A stretch of 64,000 nt of DNA from Thermothelomyces thermophilus ATCC 42464 (taxonomy: Eukaryota; Ascomycota; Sordariomycetes; Sordariales; Chaetomiaceae). How positions within the stretch are numbered: the first letter of the stretch is position 1; the number at the start of each line of letters is the position of its first letter. Positions 52,419-63,623 of this stretch are shown here, in pieces. Both the position numbers and the translations under genes were made by a program. The notes beneath the pieces are model-generated. The model had not been told where the DNA came from, did no database searches, and saw nothing but the letters and a program-made list of their open reading frames with translations. The stretch is taken from contig NC_016472.1 of NCBI RefSeq assembly GCF_000226095.1, forward strand, positions 9,548,001 through 9,612,000, in the 5' to 3' direction.

Positions 52419-55400
52419 TCAATGTTTCACTTTCTCGCCCCAGACGAGTTCGTCGTTTTCACGCAAAGGCTGATCTTCCGCGGCCATCTTCCTCCTTTTA
52501 CTCGGCCGCCTCGGCGTGATCTCGTCGCCTTGTACCCAATGATTCTTCTCGATCTGGTGTTGCCGCAGATTGTCGGGCCGGTTCTTGTACTGGCTTGTGC
52601 AACCGGGATACGGGCACTTGTAGATCTTGGGCGGCTCCGTGCTGTGCTGGAGCTTCCTGTGTTTCGCCATGCTGCCCTTGAACCACTGCGGGTCGCCCCT
52701 GGGTCGGTATCCGCAAATCTCGCAGCACGAATCGGCCTCCACTTTCTGTCCGGCCGCCGGCTGTTGCGGCTCGGGTGGGTCGGGAGGGTGCTGCGTTTGC
52801 TCGGCCGCTGGGCTCGTGGTCGCGCTGCTCGACGGGCTGTCGCTTTGGCTGGCCATCGGCGTCGGGAGCTGGTTCCGTCTGGGCTCGCGGCCCGCCGCCT
52901 GGCCACTTTTCAGTTGCCGGTCCGTACCCGTGCCGCCAGCCTGGGAGAGGTCGTTCAAAAACATATCCAGGTCGTCCGATGGGGGCCGTGTCCCGGCCAT
53001 GCCGCCCGAGCCGTCAAAAACCAGCACGAGGTTTTCGATTAGCATGACACCAAGTCCGTGATAGGCGTCGCGCCGTGATGCGCCCACGTCATGCTTCTCG
53101 TAGATCCCATCGCACAGGACTCTGGCGCGCGGGACGTAGTCGTCAAAAAACTTCCCGGTCGACAAGCACGTCTACATCCTGTCAGTCAAACCCTCTTCCT
53201 CGGTCTTTCATTAGCAGAGCTTACCCTCCCGGCTTGAATAAGTTCAATCTCCAGCCTCCGGACGCTGTAGATGGACCGGTTGCAGAGTCTTTGGTAAACT
53301 TCCCCAAGTCTGTTTCTGAGAGCAGCATGGTCGAATTGGCGAGAGAGCGTTACAAGCACCTCTTTCGCCGTCGCCACCAACGCCTCGTTGACGGGTGGGT
53401 TCCCGACTTTGAGGTGCTCGATGTGCAAGTCAGAGATTTGAACCTCGAGCGGCGGAGACACTTCGGCTAGGAGGCTGCTTTCAAGCTCTGTGTTCCCACA
53501 TTTAGTCGCGTTCCTTTGGCAGCCATTGGTGGTCGACTTACCGTCCAAAAAATCGCGGGCTGCATTGAGCAAAGGATCTTCGTGTTTTCCGGGCGACCGA
53601 CCGGAGTGGTCTAGGGATTTACCCTTGTGATTGGGTGATAGCCCAGATGATGGGCTGCCCGTCGCCAACGAGAGCTGAACGCCGGTGTCGGCCGAGCTGA
53701 AGCCTGGCGGTTCCCAAATGGCAACGACGAGTTGACGGTAAGGCGTCCTTTCGTTTGGTGGTAACCCGTTGGCATAGGCTAACGACTGCTGGAAGAGTCT
53801 CTTGGCACCATTGGACGTCTCCTGTCCGCGCACCACGACGAAAAAGGAGTAGACCAGATGGATCAAGCATAGGGCGTCGCTCGCGGACGAAGGCTGCTGG
53901 CCGTCGATGAGGGCACGAAGCGTCCGCAGGCCGGTCGTAGCTATTGTTTTGATCGACATGGCGCGAAGCTGTGTGGCGAGGTAGTTGTCTCCGTGGTCTT
54001 GGAGCTTCCACATCGAAGACACAATGTGCTCCTGCAGATTGTCCCACGCCGAACTGACGAGCGACTTCGTCTCGGAGCAGCACGTGTTCGCCTGGCCGAT
54101 CTCGGGGTCGCCAATCTCGACCGCCGGAGCCGCGACATCGGCCGGGGCAATCTCCGGCGCAGACGCCAAGTTGGTAGGCAAAACGGGGTCAAGGCCGAGC
54201 AGCGCATTCGAAGTCATGTCGCATGCGCTGTCGAGCATGGGAAGGTCGGCTGGCAACTCGGAAAAGAAGTCATGCGGGGAGCCCTGGGGCCCGTCCTGTT
54301 GGTGATCGCAGTTCAGCACGTCCACGAGCGACTCGTCAGTCACGGTGCAGGCCTCGATCGGAGAGGTCATGCTCGTGTCCAGGCCGGAGGCGATAGACCA
54401 CGTCCCACTCCAGCCGGAAGCCGAGGAGATCAAGGTGCTGCTGTAGCTCGCGGTGCTCGTGGTGGTGTCGGTGCTAGCCGTCGACCGGACCGACGAGCTG
54501 GGCGACAGACCCATACTGCGCGGAACGGCGGGTGCCGGCCTGGGAGCTGACCGTGGAATCTGTCGCCGACCCGGGATACCGGCCGTGGTCAGCTGAAGAG
54601 CGGGCTTCGGAGGCGGTGGGGGGTTGGCGGATCCGGATTCCTGGGCGAGGATGGGCAGGTGTGCGTTGAGCGCCGCGTTAAGAGATGATGGGATGCCCGG
54701 CATCGGCGGCCGAGGCGGCGCTGTCGCGGAAGCCGGCCGGTAGTCGCACGCCACATCTGTAAAGGGAGGCTGCGTGAAGGCCGACACGGGCGGCTGCCAT
54801 TGCGTGAGCGCCTCGTTCGATTCGAGCTCGGGAAGGGAGGGAGGCGCGGGCACGAGGAGAGCTTGGGGGTTGATGCTCGAGCTGGGAGCCGGAGCGGGCG
54901 TGGGCTGGAGGAGAGGCACCTCGAAGGAATCGATCTCGCTGATTTCGGTAGATGGCAACTCGCTGGCATTGGCTTTGACGCTGGGGATGCTGAGGGAGTC
55001 GTAGCTCGGCGGCGGCGGCGGCTGTAGCATCATTTCCTGGTCGACAAGCTTGACACTAGGTGACTTCTTGGCCTTGTGGCCGAGCGACTGGAAGAAGCTC
55101 TTCGCCATGGTGAGCATCTTCCTCCTCTTGGACGGATGACCCAGGCACTTCTTGCACTTCAGGTCGTCAAAGCGCTCCACTCGCATGTGATCGTAGCACC
55201 AGTACTCTCCCGACGCGAGATACCTACAGCCTGCCAGGTGTTTGAGCATCGACTCGTGGTCCGGAAACCTCTGCGTACAGCGGAGCAGCGGACACTCGAG
55301 CCGCTCCTCCGGGGTCATCCGAACAGACGAGTTGCGCTTGACCGCTGCCCAGACTATGAACCTGTGCCTTGCACAATCCTCCTGCGAGGTCTCCCTGGTC

Positions 55401-55657
55401 CTGCACGCTATGATTAGGAAGCCGTGTCATCGCAAACGGGAGGGGTTGAGAGGTCCAAAAGGGGGCAGCAGCAGCTCAGATACGTACACGCAAGATAAGG
55501 TATTGTGGTTGGGGCCGGGGCCCAGGTCCAGATCGATGCCGGAGCTGGGTTGCCCCGAGAACGGGTCTCCCGACCGGCCGGTATCCCGGATCGCCTCGGC
55601 GCCAGGGTCGGGCGAGTGGTCCTCCATGAGGGAGGCGAGATGCTTCTTGCTGTCCAT
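52419..55657 (-). CDS. C2H2-type zinc-finger protein, probable DNA-binding regulator
   Basis: No specific function recognised. Exons on the minus strand are 55657-55488, 55400-53542, 53487-53225 and 53171-52419, giving 1014 residues. An N-terminal Cys/His-rich zone (about residues 85-130: CPLLRCTQRFPDHESMLKHLAGC, YWCYDHMRVERF, CKKC) is followed by a basic stretch (HPSKRRKM) that could act as a nuclear signal. The middle is Ser/Pro-rich and probably disordered. A helical region (HAALRNRLGEVYQRLCNRSIYSVRR) precedes exon 4. The C terminus has two zinc-finger-like units, CEICGYRPRG..SMAKHRKLQH near 909 and CPYPGCTSQYKNRPDNLRQHQIEKNH near 945, then a second basic stretch PRRPSKRRK. Intron 2 (53488-53541, 54 nt) is in frame and stop-free; I call it an intron from its GTAAGT donor, ACTAA branch site and CAG acceptor. 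The exon 1/2 junction and the start are the least certain parts. Confidence 0.8.
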
Positions 55658-57054
55658 CTGGGCGATGGGCCCCGTTGCAACCAAGTCAAAACACACGTCA
55701 GCTGCAGCCTATGGAGCAGGCCGCGCGACGAAAGATGAGGAGACAGTTACTCGGGAACCCGCCGAAATAATCAAAAACAAGACGCGAGAAATGCTCAATT
55801 TCCACCAAAGGGCAGCAGAATCATTTGCCACCCATTTTTGTTATATTCTCCCCTGTCTGGCGGGATGTGGTGGTGCTGGCGAGGCCTGCGCAAGGCTTCC
55901 GAAACGTCAACCAAGGTCCTATGCGAACTCTACTGAGCAAAGGTTGAGAATCCCCACGCCGCCGCGCGTGTTAGGACTTGGTAGGACTCGGGATGATTCT
56001 GAGGTGCAGGCGCTGCAAGTCAGGCAGGGCGGCGACGGAGCCTAGCGATTGGCTGCCTCTCCCCGCCGAAATGCTTGCGCACTCTTTAAGGTTGGAGGTG
56101 CGGCAGCGGCGCGATGTGGTGCGGTGGCTTGTCGCTCGCTCTGCCTGCACTGGCCTGACGGTGCTTGTTTTCCATTTCCATTTCCGGAGAGGATCAATTC
56201 TGCCTTCGGGTAACGACCACGGCACTCTCAGGCCAATGGAAGGGTGGAGCGCGCATCTGAGGGGCCACAAAAGGCAGACTCGGGCGCACACTCACCTTGG
56301 CCTAGCACTAGTTAACGGTTGATAACAGATGTCAAACCATTTCTGCGCAGGCGCAGATAACGATAGCTAGTAGCTTCGGCCAGACTGCAGCCAGAATTGT
56401 GGCGGTGGCAGGCAGCAGTGACATAAAAAGAAAGAAAGAAAGAGAGAGAGAGAGAGCCAAAAACTAGAACAGTCAATATTGTTTCGCAAGCAACATAGGA
56501 CTGTATCGGTGGGGTTAGGTTGCTGGAATGAAGCTGGTGGGAAGACAGATACGGAGGAAATTGTCTTCCAAAATCACGAAACTAGGCGAGTGTGATGGGA
56601 GGCCACGGCCTCAGGTACTCTGATCTCTGATCATTCGAAGCCCTCAGAAAACATGCGAATAGAATCTGTATGGTGCCGAGACTCTGACGACGGCCGACAC
56701 CGCAAAGTCGAGGCCAACCTGTCCAACAAGTGTTCCCCATGAGAACCAAGCACGATGTCTGGTCCTCTCCGTGGTGTAAGCAGAATAAAAATACACACCT
56801 GCTGCGTCAGGGTTATTATGACTGCTTGGATGGTGGGTCTGGGCCGCTTCTTTCTTGTCAAGCACAAGCACAGACTCGGGCGAGGCTAAAGTCTCCCGCT
56901 GTGGTGGCACCAGGGACCCAAAACATTTTCGTCGGCTGCCCAACCTCGACAACCCTGCAAATCACCAGCTACCCAGCTGTGCGCCTCTCTTGCCGAATCC
57001 CCTACTGCCTGACGCCAGATACCATATCTCCGGGACTGCGACAACAATTGAATC
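55658..57054. other. Divergent region between the zinc-finger gene and eIF3j
   Basis: About 1.4 kb with no supported gene. It must hold both promoters. An AAAG/GA microsatellite lies at about 56425-56456. Open frames at 55242-56045 and 55978-56322 have no family features. Confidence 0.4.
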
Positions 57055-58225
57055 ATGCCTGGTCCCAAGGAACAGTGGGGTAAGTAGCGATGTATATCGC
57101 ATTACCCCGCGATCCTCGGAAGGCCACATTTTAGGGCGCGGGGCATCTGCGACGGATGGATACGATCCTCACCAGCGCCGTTGCCGACGGCATGCGGCTT
57201 ACGGACGGCGCCTAGTCGCTTGGGTTTTTTTTTGGCATGAAAAAGCCGGACTAACACGAAATGTTTCTGCAGATGAAGAGGAGTCGTCCTCCGGCTCCGC
57301 CCCGAACTCACCAGTTATTGGAGCCGCTCGCCGAAGGTTCGATGATGAGGAGGCCCAAGACAACGACGTAGGTCTTGCGTTCCGAAGACCGTGCAGGGAA
57401 CGGGAAAGTCCCGCGAGCCCGAGCTGACGTGCCGCGAATTCCCAGGTGCTAGATTCTTGGGACGCCGCCGAAGATTCCGAGGTGGAGCGCGAAAAGGCAA
57501 AGAAGGCCGCGGAAGCCAAAGCGAAGGCGGAAGCAGAAGCCGCTGCTAAGAAGAAGAGCAAGGCGCAGCGGATAGCTGAACGGCAGGCCGAGCGCGCCGC
57601 GGCCAAGGCCAACGCGGAGAAGGACGAGAGCGAGGAGGAGACGGAAGCTCAGAGGCGCGAGCGCCTCCGTCGCACCGAAAAGGAGTCGGATCTGCGTCAC
57701 GCCGAGGATCTCTTCGGCAACATCGGCATCAGCAGCGGGCGCAAGGCGACAACCGCCGGAAGCGCCGTGCCCATCGACGCAAACGACCCGACCAAGACAG
57801 TCGACCTGTCAGCGCTTCCTCTCTTCAACCCCGCGACGAAGGTGCAGTTCGAGGAGCTGCGCAATATCTTGGGCCCCATTCTGGCGGCCAGCGCCAAGAA
57901 GCCACACTACACGCTCTTCTTGCAGGAGTTCACCAAGCAGCTTGCCAAGGACCTGCCGAGCGACCAGATCAAGAAGATTGCGAGCACCCTGACGGCACTG
58001 AGTAACGAGAAGATGAAGGAGGAGAAGGCGGCCGAGAAGGGCGGCAAGAAGACGAAGGCGGCCAAGACAAAGACTTCTCTTGCCGGTGTTACCCGCGGCG
58101 GTGGTATGGCTGCGGAGATGGATGTGTACGACGACGTCGATGACGGCTTTGGCGAGTAAGTGACCTGCTACCCTCATACGCAATCCCGGTCGCTAACGCT
58201 CGCCTCAAGTGACGACTTTATGTGA
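57055..58225 (+). CDS. HCR1: Translation initiation factor eIF3 subunit J
   Basis: Loosely bound eIF3 subunit that helps place the 40S subunit on mRNA and also acts in ribosome recycling. Exons 57055-57079, 57273-57367, 57446-58155 and 58210-58225 give 281 residues, as in other fungi. Seen: MPGPKEQWDEEESSSG with the acidic, Trp-containing N terminus that binds eIF3b; VLDSWDAAEDSEVE; a long charged Ala/Lys/Glu coiled coil (about 60-110); DLFGNIGIS; LFNPATKVQFEELRNILGPIL; TLFLQEFTKQLAKDLPSDQIKKIASTLTALSNEK; and the C terminus DVYDDVDDGFGDDDFM, whose last six codons sit in a separate 16-nt exon. The tiny first (25 nt) and last exons are fixed by these family ends. Intron 1 is 193 nt. Confidence 0.95.
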
Positions 58226-59218
58226 AGTCTCCGCGATGGCCCACCATTAGTTCGTCGGCTGGCGTCTCTCTTGGCTGCCCTTTTCCAACCAAAAGGGCGC
58301 AGTTGGATGACCATCCCGACTGTGTCACGATCGCCGTTCACGATCGTGGACGTGTGCGCAGAGGCATTCACCTTTTACAGGGAGCCCATGCGAATATTGG
58401 CCGAGTCACGGTTGGGGACGGTGGCGTCGTCAGGGGTGTGGCGTCAAGGTAGGAGAGGTTGCTAGGAGACGCTCTGGCAGGTCCGCTGATATAGCATCGA
58501 TCTGGTAGCAGTTAGTCAGTGATTAGATTGCAGATAGCCTTTAGAATATTGCTCCACTAGCAGGGCCAATCTTCTAATCTACTGCTTCAAAACGGTATCC
58601 GAGGCGAGCGGCGCGTTAGCTCTTCCTCATGTTGCTCTTGGCATCTCTTGTGGAATTCCCTGCAACATACTCGACAACGAGAACCTCCGAGTAGGGAGCT
58701 TCCGCGTGGTGCGGTGGAACCCCTGGGCAACGAGGCTCGAGGAGTGAGAAGCTCACACTGACCAGGACATCAAAACTCAGATGTGGGATAAGCTGCTGCC
58801 TGGGAGTATGTTTATATGTACAACAACGAGTATCAGACCTGTCGCCTATTCCGCGATGGTGTCTATCCCGTGACACTATCTCATGATAGTATTCAGCACA
58901 AATCGGTTTCGTAGGTAGTAGGGAGTGGCCTCCTTCTCGCACCAAGAACGTCATGAATTAACAGAAGGCATCAAACCGCAACGCCGTTTTGCTCTTTCCA
59001 TGCAACCAAATGAAATCGCCATCACAACCCACCAGAACCAACCCCCCCGCTTTTTCCTTTTTGTGTATGAAAGCCGCCCCTCCGATCTTAGTATACGTCA
59101 GACTACACTCAACATATATATCACACAATACTCGAGGATCACGGGAGAACACCCATGATCTTGGAAAAACCACCGAATCAAGGCGGCGCAGAAGTGTCCA
59201 GAAAAAAAAAACACACCC
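58226..59218. other. Convergent 3' region between eIF3j and MDM31
   Basis: No gene supported. Both neighbours end here. It holds ordinary AT-richer sequence with a short A-run (59200-59210) just beyond the MDM31 stop. Confidence 0.4.
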
Positions 59219-61676
59219 TCACATCAGATCGCCCGCCACCCCCGCCAACAGCGCGTGCACGACGAGGCTGATGGTCCACAGCCCGACCCTCTTGAACCTG
59301 CGCACGCGGCTCTGCTGGTCCTCGACGCTGCGGGCAAAGGCAGCGTACACCTCGGCGCTGGTGTCGTCCATGAGGCCGCAGTCCCAGACGGTCCACGAGC
59401 CGTCAAAGTCGGTGAGGCGCTTGACGATGCGGCAGTTGACGGGGATGTAGGTGTGCTTGGCGTTGATGTAGGCCACAATGGGCCGCACCAGCGCCTGGTT
59501 GACGTAGCTGATGTGCGGGTTGTTGAAGAGCGGGACGGCGGCGCGCACATCGTTGAGGTGGATGCGGAGGTCCATGACTAGATAAGAGGGGTTCTCTTTT
59601 TCGTCAACTTGGGGCTCTTCGGAAGGGGAGGCCGAGGCGGTGCTAGTGTTTCGCGAAGTCGGGGATAGAGTAGTTGGCGAGGGTTCCACGCTGGCCGTAG
59701 CAGTGGAGGAGAGGGCTTCTTCAAGGGGAGAGGAGGGAGAGATATCGTCCTCATGACTGCGTTGGCTGCCATCAAAGATGACATCTGAGCTCGAGTCGTC
59801 GGCGACATCTGGTTCGGAACTGCGGCTGCGGTTGCCCGTGGCCTCGAGGATCTTGAGGTAGCGGTTACTGGTTACAGCTTCTTCCATCTTGTCGTAGAAC
59901 TCAGCTACGACCTTGCCGATGCCCTCTGCGGGATCGGTGGGGAACATGATATCGGCAACAAGATCGACGTTGCCTTCGTAGATCCAGCCGAACGGCCCCT
60001 CCACGCCGCGGTTCAGGTGGTCGATCTTGAGCCCGTCGATGCGTAAGCGGGAGAACTTCTTCCAGACAGAGGGGTCGCCGAACTCATCCTGTCGCCGGTC
60101 ACCAGCGGAGGAGATGCCGTGTATCTGTCGAGGGTGGATAGTGAACAGGGAGCCGTCGAAAGAACCCGACATATGCGAGGCGGACAGGAAGTCATAGAAG
60201 AGCCATTGCTTCCGCAGCTGTGGGAGCTCGCAGGAGAAAATGGAGACGGAGAATGGGCGGAAACCGCCTGGTTGGTAAACGGTCACCAACAGGTCTTCCA
60301 GCTTGAAGTAGTCCAGTTCGAAATCACCGGGGTTATGCTCGTGCCGGTATGAGAGCGGATCCACGGGCTCCGGGCTCCATTTGACCGATGTCCTGTCCAC
60401 CACGCCTCTGACACCCTTGACCTCGACATTCTTCAGGAGACCCTTGCCGTTCCACCACTTGATAAACGATAACGTAACGTTGACCGTGTCAATGGTGAGA
60501 TCAAACTGCGTGTAATTGCCGTCGTCGTCCTCCTCGGTGGCCGCCTCTTGGCCTGCCTTCCTTGCGGCAGCTGCTTCCGCCGCAGCGTTAGAGGACCCCT
60601 TTGTCACCGTGGACTTCACCTGACCAGGCCGTCGAGAGACGAAGACATTACGGAACGTGATGACGTTGTCTTTCCACTTTGGAACGATCGCCGATTCAAA
60701 CACGACCGTCAAGCCGGCCGATTGGGTTAGGTAGTCGCCGACCCACTTGGCAAGAGTTTCTACATGATTTTGTGTCAGCCATTCTCCTCTCGGAGCCGGC
60801 AAACACCGGAGACATACCTTGCGCAAACACCGTATTGATGGTGAGAATGACGATGGAGAAAAAAGTTGTGGTCCCGACCAAAATCCACACAATGTGCCCG
60901 AAGAGGAACCAGGAGAGGAAAGCGCCCCATTCGTCGGCATTCCACGGCCGCATGCTCCTGATTGAAAACCACTTGAACCGGACTTTCAGGCGTTGGCCGA
61001 ATCCGCTAGCGGCTGCCAGAAGCTCTTCCTTTGTCGGCCTGTGTGGCATTTTCGGGAGGTGCAAGTATTTGGACATTGAGTCGGCCAGGGTTTCCTGTTC
61101 GGAGGGCTCGGCCCCCGGTGCTTTAGCGGGTGGTTTAGCGGGTGGTTGCTGTGGTGGCTCAGGTTGTTTTTCGGGAGGAGACTCCGCTTTCTTGTCGCCG
61201 TGGGCGCTCGTCTTGGAGCTGCTGGCTCTCCTCCCAGGCGCGACAACGTGCCCTGGGCCGTGCCTGGCTTGCCGGCTCTGGAGCCATATCTGCCGGGCGA
61301 GGTGGCTGAGTGTTGCCCTCTGCCCCGCGCCCCTGGCAAGGGCCGAATCCGCCGCCGCCGTACATGTTGCCACAACCGCGCTTGTCGAGGACGGGCTAGA
61401 TCCCAGTCCCAAGAGTAGGAGGCCGCCCGAGGTGCAGCTTCTGCGGACGTTTTGGGGCGATATCCTGGGGGAAGGGTGCTGGAAGAAGGATCGGCCGGAA
61501 TGTGAAAACCGATTGCCCCGGCCGCGTGATGTGTTGAAAAAGAAGGGCTGCGCTGCTGATGGCTGGTCCGGCAGCGGCCGGCGGGTCGGGAGTCTCGCGG
61601 CGAGGACGTTGACGGAATCGCGGATCGAGCCCCAGAACCGGCGGCCCAGCTGGGTCGTGAATGCGCTAGAGGTCAT
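59219..61676 (-). CDS. MDM31: Mitochondrial inner-membrane protein Mdm31/Mdm32 family
   Basis: Inner-membrane protein needed for normal mitochondrial shape, nucleoid organisation and phospholipid balance. Exons on the minus strand are 61676-60818 and 60759-59219, giving 799 residues. The N terminus is Arg/Ser-rich with few acids (MTSSAFTTQLGRRFWGS), a good import signal, followed by a Pro/Lys/Glu-rich linker. The first membrane part (AFLSWFLFGHIVWILVGTT) lies near 253-286. The conserved matrix/intermembrane region follows: ETLAKWVGDYLTQSAGL, VVFESAIVPKWKDNVITFRNVFVSRRP, NYTQFDLTIDTVNVTLSFIKWWNGKGLL, FELDYFKLEDLLVTVYQPGGFRPFSV, LRKQWLFYDFLSASHMSGSFDGSLFTIHP, FGWIYEGNVDLVADIMFP. A second membrane segment (LWTISLVVHALLAGVAGDL) ends the protein. 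A Ser/Thr/Glu-rich insert lies near 590-640. Divergent from PNO1. Confidence 0.93.
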
Positions 61677-62178
61677 TGTTGAAAAGACATGCTGCCGCAC
61701 TGTGACCTCGTGCGTAAGCTTTTCAGGCCATTGTCAAGGTGAATCACCGATTATTTCGTATTGTATCAAAAGCGGCGCCCGTTTGCGGGCTCGAGATCTC
61801 CTGCGAAGGTAGTCGTCGAGGGGGGGGGGGGGTTGGTTTGGACCGGGAACCGAGCAAGCAACGAGACTTTGGGACGCGGCGCGCATGCAAGAACTTGACG
61901 GCCATGACGCTAACCCTGGCCTGGGCTGGTAGGAGGGATGTGTTGGTAAGGCAAGTGCTGAGCCAATCGATAAGCCTGTATTTTTGAGTGGGTCTTTTGC
62001 CTTTTTGAACGAATTTCGAACCCCACCAAAAACCGCAGGATGCAGAGTTGAAGACGGTGAGAGTAGCGAGGACACCAACTGACGATACCCACGACAACTT
62101 TTTGCACCCGGGCCAAATAGTCTCGAAAATCTCCGTCGAAACAGTGGAAAAGAAGCCGTATTAGCTACAGTCAACACG
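61677..62178. other. Divergent promoter region between MDM31 and PNO1
   Basis: About 0.5 kb with no supported gene; it serves both starts. A G-run lies near 61820-61831. Confidence 0.4.
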
Positions 62179-63327
62179 ATGCCTGCGCCGACAGCACTTG
62201 TCCAGCCTGCTGCGGCACCCGACCCAGTCGCCGTCCCCGCGCCCGAGCAGAAGGATGAGCTCCTCGTGGACATGCAGGAGGCTAGCGCCCTTGAACCCAC
62301 CGCCGTTGCGCCCCCGACAAATGCCGAAGACACAGACATGGCCATCGACGAAGAAGGGCGGCCACGGTTCGCTCCAGGAAAGGATGTGGTATGTCCGTCC
62401 GAGCCGAGGACCAGAGAACCTCAAGAGCAGAACCTTACTGACAGTCCTGCCAGAATCCCGTACGCCGCGCCGAGACAAGAAAGATTCCAATCCCACCAAA
62501 CCGCATGTCTGCTTTGAAGAACAACTGGTCCAAGGCAAGTAGAGACACCCCTTCTTCTCTGCCGTCCGCTCCTCCACTAATTAATCCCTTCCAGATGTAC
62601 GTCTAGTTCAAACCCCCCCCCTTCTTATGCCCGTTGTTCCACCCGGTCTAACCAACCGCCCCAGCTACCCCCCGCTCGTCGACCACTGCAAGCTCCAGGT
62701 GCGCATGAACGTCAAGGAGAAGCGGGTAGAGCTCCGGTCGTCCAGGTTCACCACCTCCAACGACGCGCTGCAGATGGGCGCCGACTTTGTATCGGCCTTT
62801 GCCATGGGCTTCGACATCGACGACGCCATCGCCCTGCTGCGCCTTGACTCGCTGTATATCCAGTCCTTCGACATCAAGGACGTTCGGCAGACGCTCGGCC
62901 AGGACGCCTTGAGCCGCGCGATTGGGCGGATTGCGGGCAAAGATGGGGTATGTTTGCCATCGCTTGCGGGGAGTTGGATGTGCCGTATGCAAGAGGCGAG
63001 ATGCTGACGGGCCGGGAACAGAAAACCAAGTTTGCGATTGAGAATGGTAAGCATTGGTGGGAGAGCGAGAATGGTTGTACAAGGGGGCTGACTGGAAGAA
63101 ACTGCAGCGACCAAGACGCGAATTGTGCTCGCCGGATCAAAGGTGCATATTCTCGGTGCTTTTGAGAACATCGGGATGGCTCGCGAGAGGTACGTTAACT
63201 CTCCTCGAAGATGACGAGACGTGGCTGACAGTCTGGTAGCATTGTCTCGCTGGTGCTTGGTGCTCAGCCCGGCAAGGTGTACAACAACCTGAGGATAATC
63301 GCCTCGCGGATGAAGGAGAGGTTTTAG
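62179..63327 (+). CDS. PNO1: KH-domain pre-rRNA processing factor Pno1/Dim2
   Basis: Nucleolar and cytoplasmic assembly factor that binds the 3' end of 18S rRNA and works with the Nob1 nuclease and Dim1. Exons 62179-62388, 62454-62534, 62595-62596, 62665-62947, 63022-63046, 63108-63189 and 63240-63327 give 256 residues. Residues 1-70 are acidic and Ala/Pro-rich. Then NPVRRAETRKIPIPPNRMSALKNNWSK, KIYPPLVDHCKLQVRMNVKEKRVELRSS, GADFVSAFAMGFDIDDAIALLRLDSLYI, LSRAIGRIAGKDGKTKFAIENATKTRIVLAGSKVHILG (the second KH-like domain with its GRIAGKDGKTK loop) and ESIVSLVLGAQPGKVYNNLRIIASRMKERF. To read the conserved KIYPP in frame, intron A (62535-62594, GC donor) and intron B (62597-62664) must be separated by only two coding bases, AT. 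Divergent from MDM31. BMS1, another early 40S factor, lies about 33 kb away. Confidence 0.93.
62595..62596 (+). other. PNO1: Apparent 2-nt exon (AT) between two PNO1 introns
   Basis: A CCAG acceptor ends at 62594 and a GTACGT donor begins at 62597. The two bases between supply the first two positions of the Ile codon in the conserved Lys-Ile-Tyr-Pro-Pro stretch; its third base is 62665. Stepwise splicing, or a nested (stwintron-like) order, would avoid having to define a 2-nt exon. Reading both introns as one, or only one of them as an intron, breaks the frame or loses the motif. Confidence 0.6.
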
Positions 63328-63623
63328 ATAGACCAGATTGGGATTCGGGGAGAAGGGGGGGGGGGGCGGGAATCAGAGTATCAAAGGTTTTGGGTCGGGT
63401 CGGCGTTCAGGAGTATCATGTGGTTTCCATGTTCATTGCATGAATGAGACCGATTTCGCATACCTCAGGTATCTTAAGGTCGGCTGGGAAAGAGCGTCAA
63501 CGGTGTATGTAGTGTTGACCAATAAAACTGGCATACTCCTCCTCCCTGAGCGCCTTTTCCGGGTATCAATCGCGGTGCAAGCCTTTTCCACTCGTCCACT
63601 CATCGCGTCTTTCGGACGTCTTC

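Noticed and set aside
55978-56322. 114-codon open frame between the zinc-finger gene and eIF3j
   Set aside because: No motif; short and in a divergent promoter region.
58222-58465. Short open frames after eIF3j
   Set aside because: They begin at or near the eIF3j stop and have no recognisable features.
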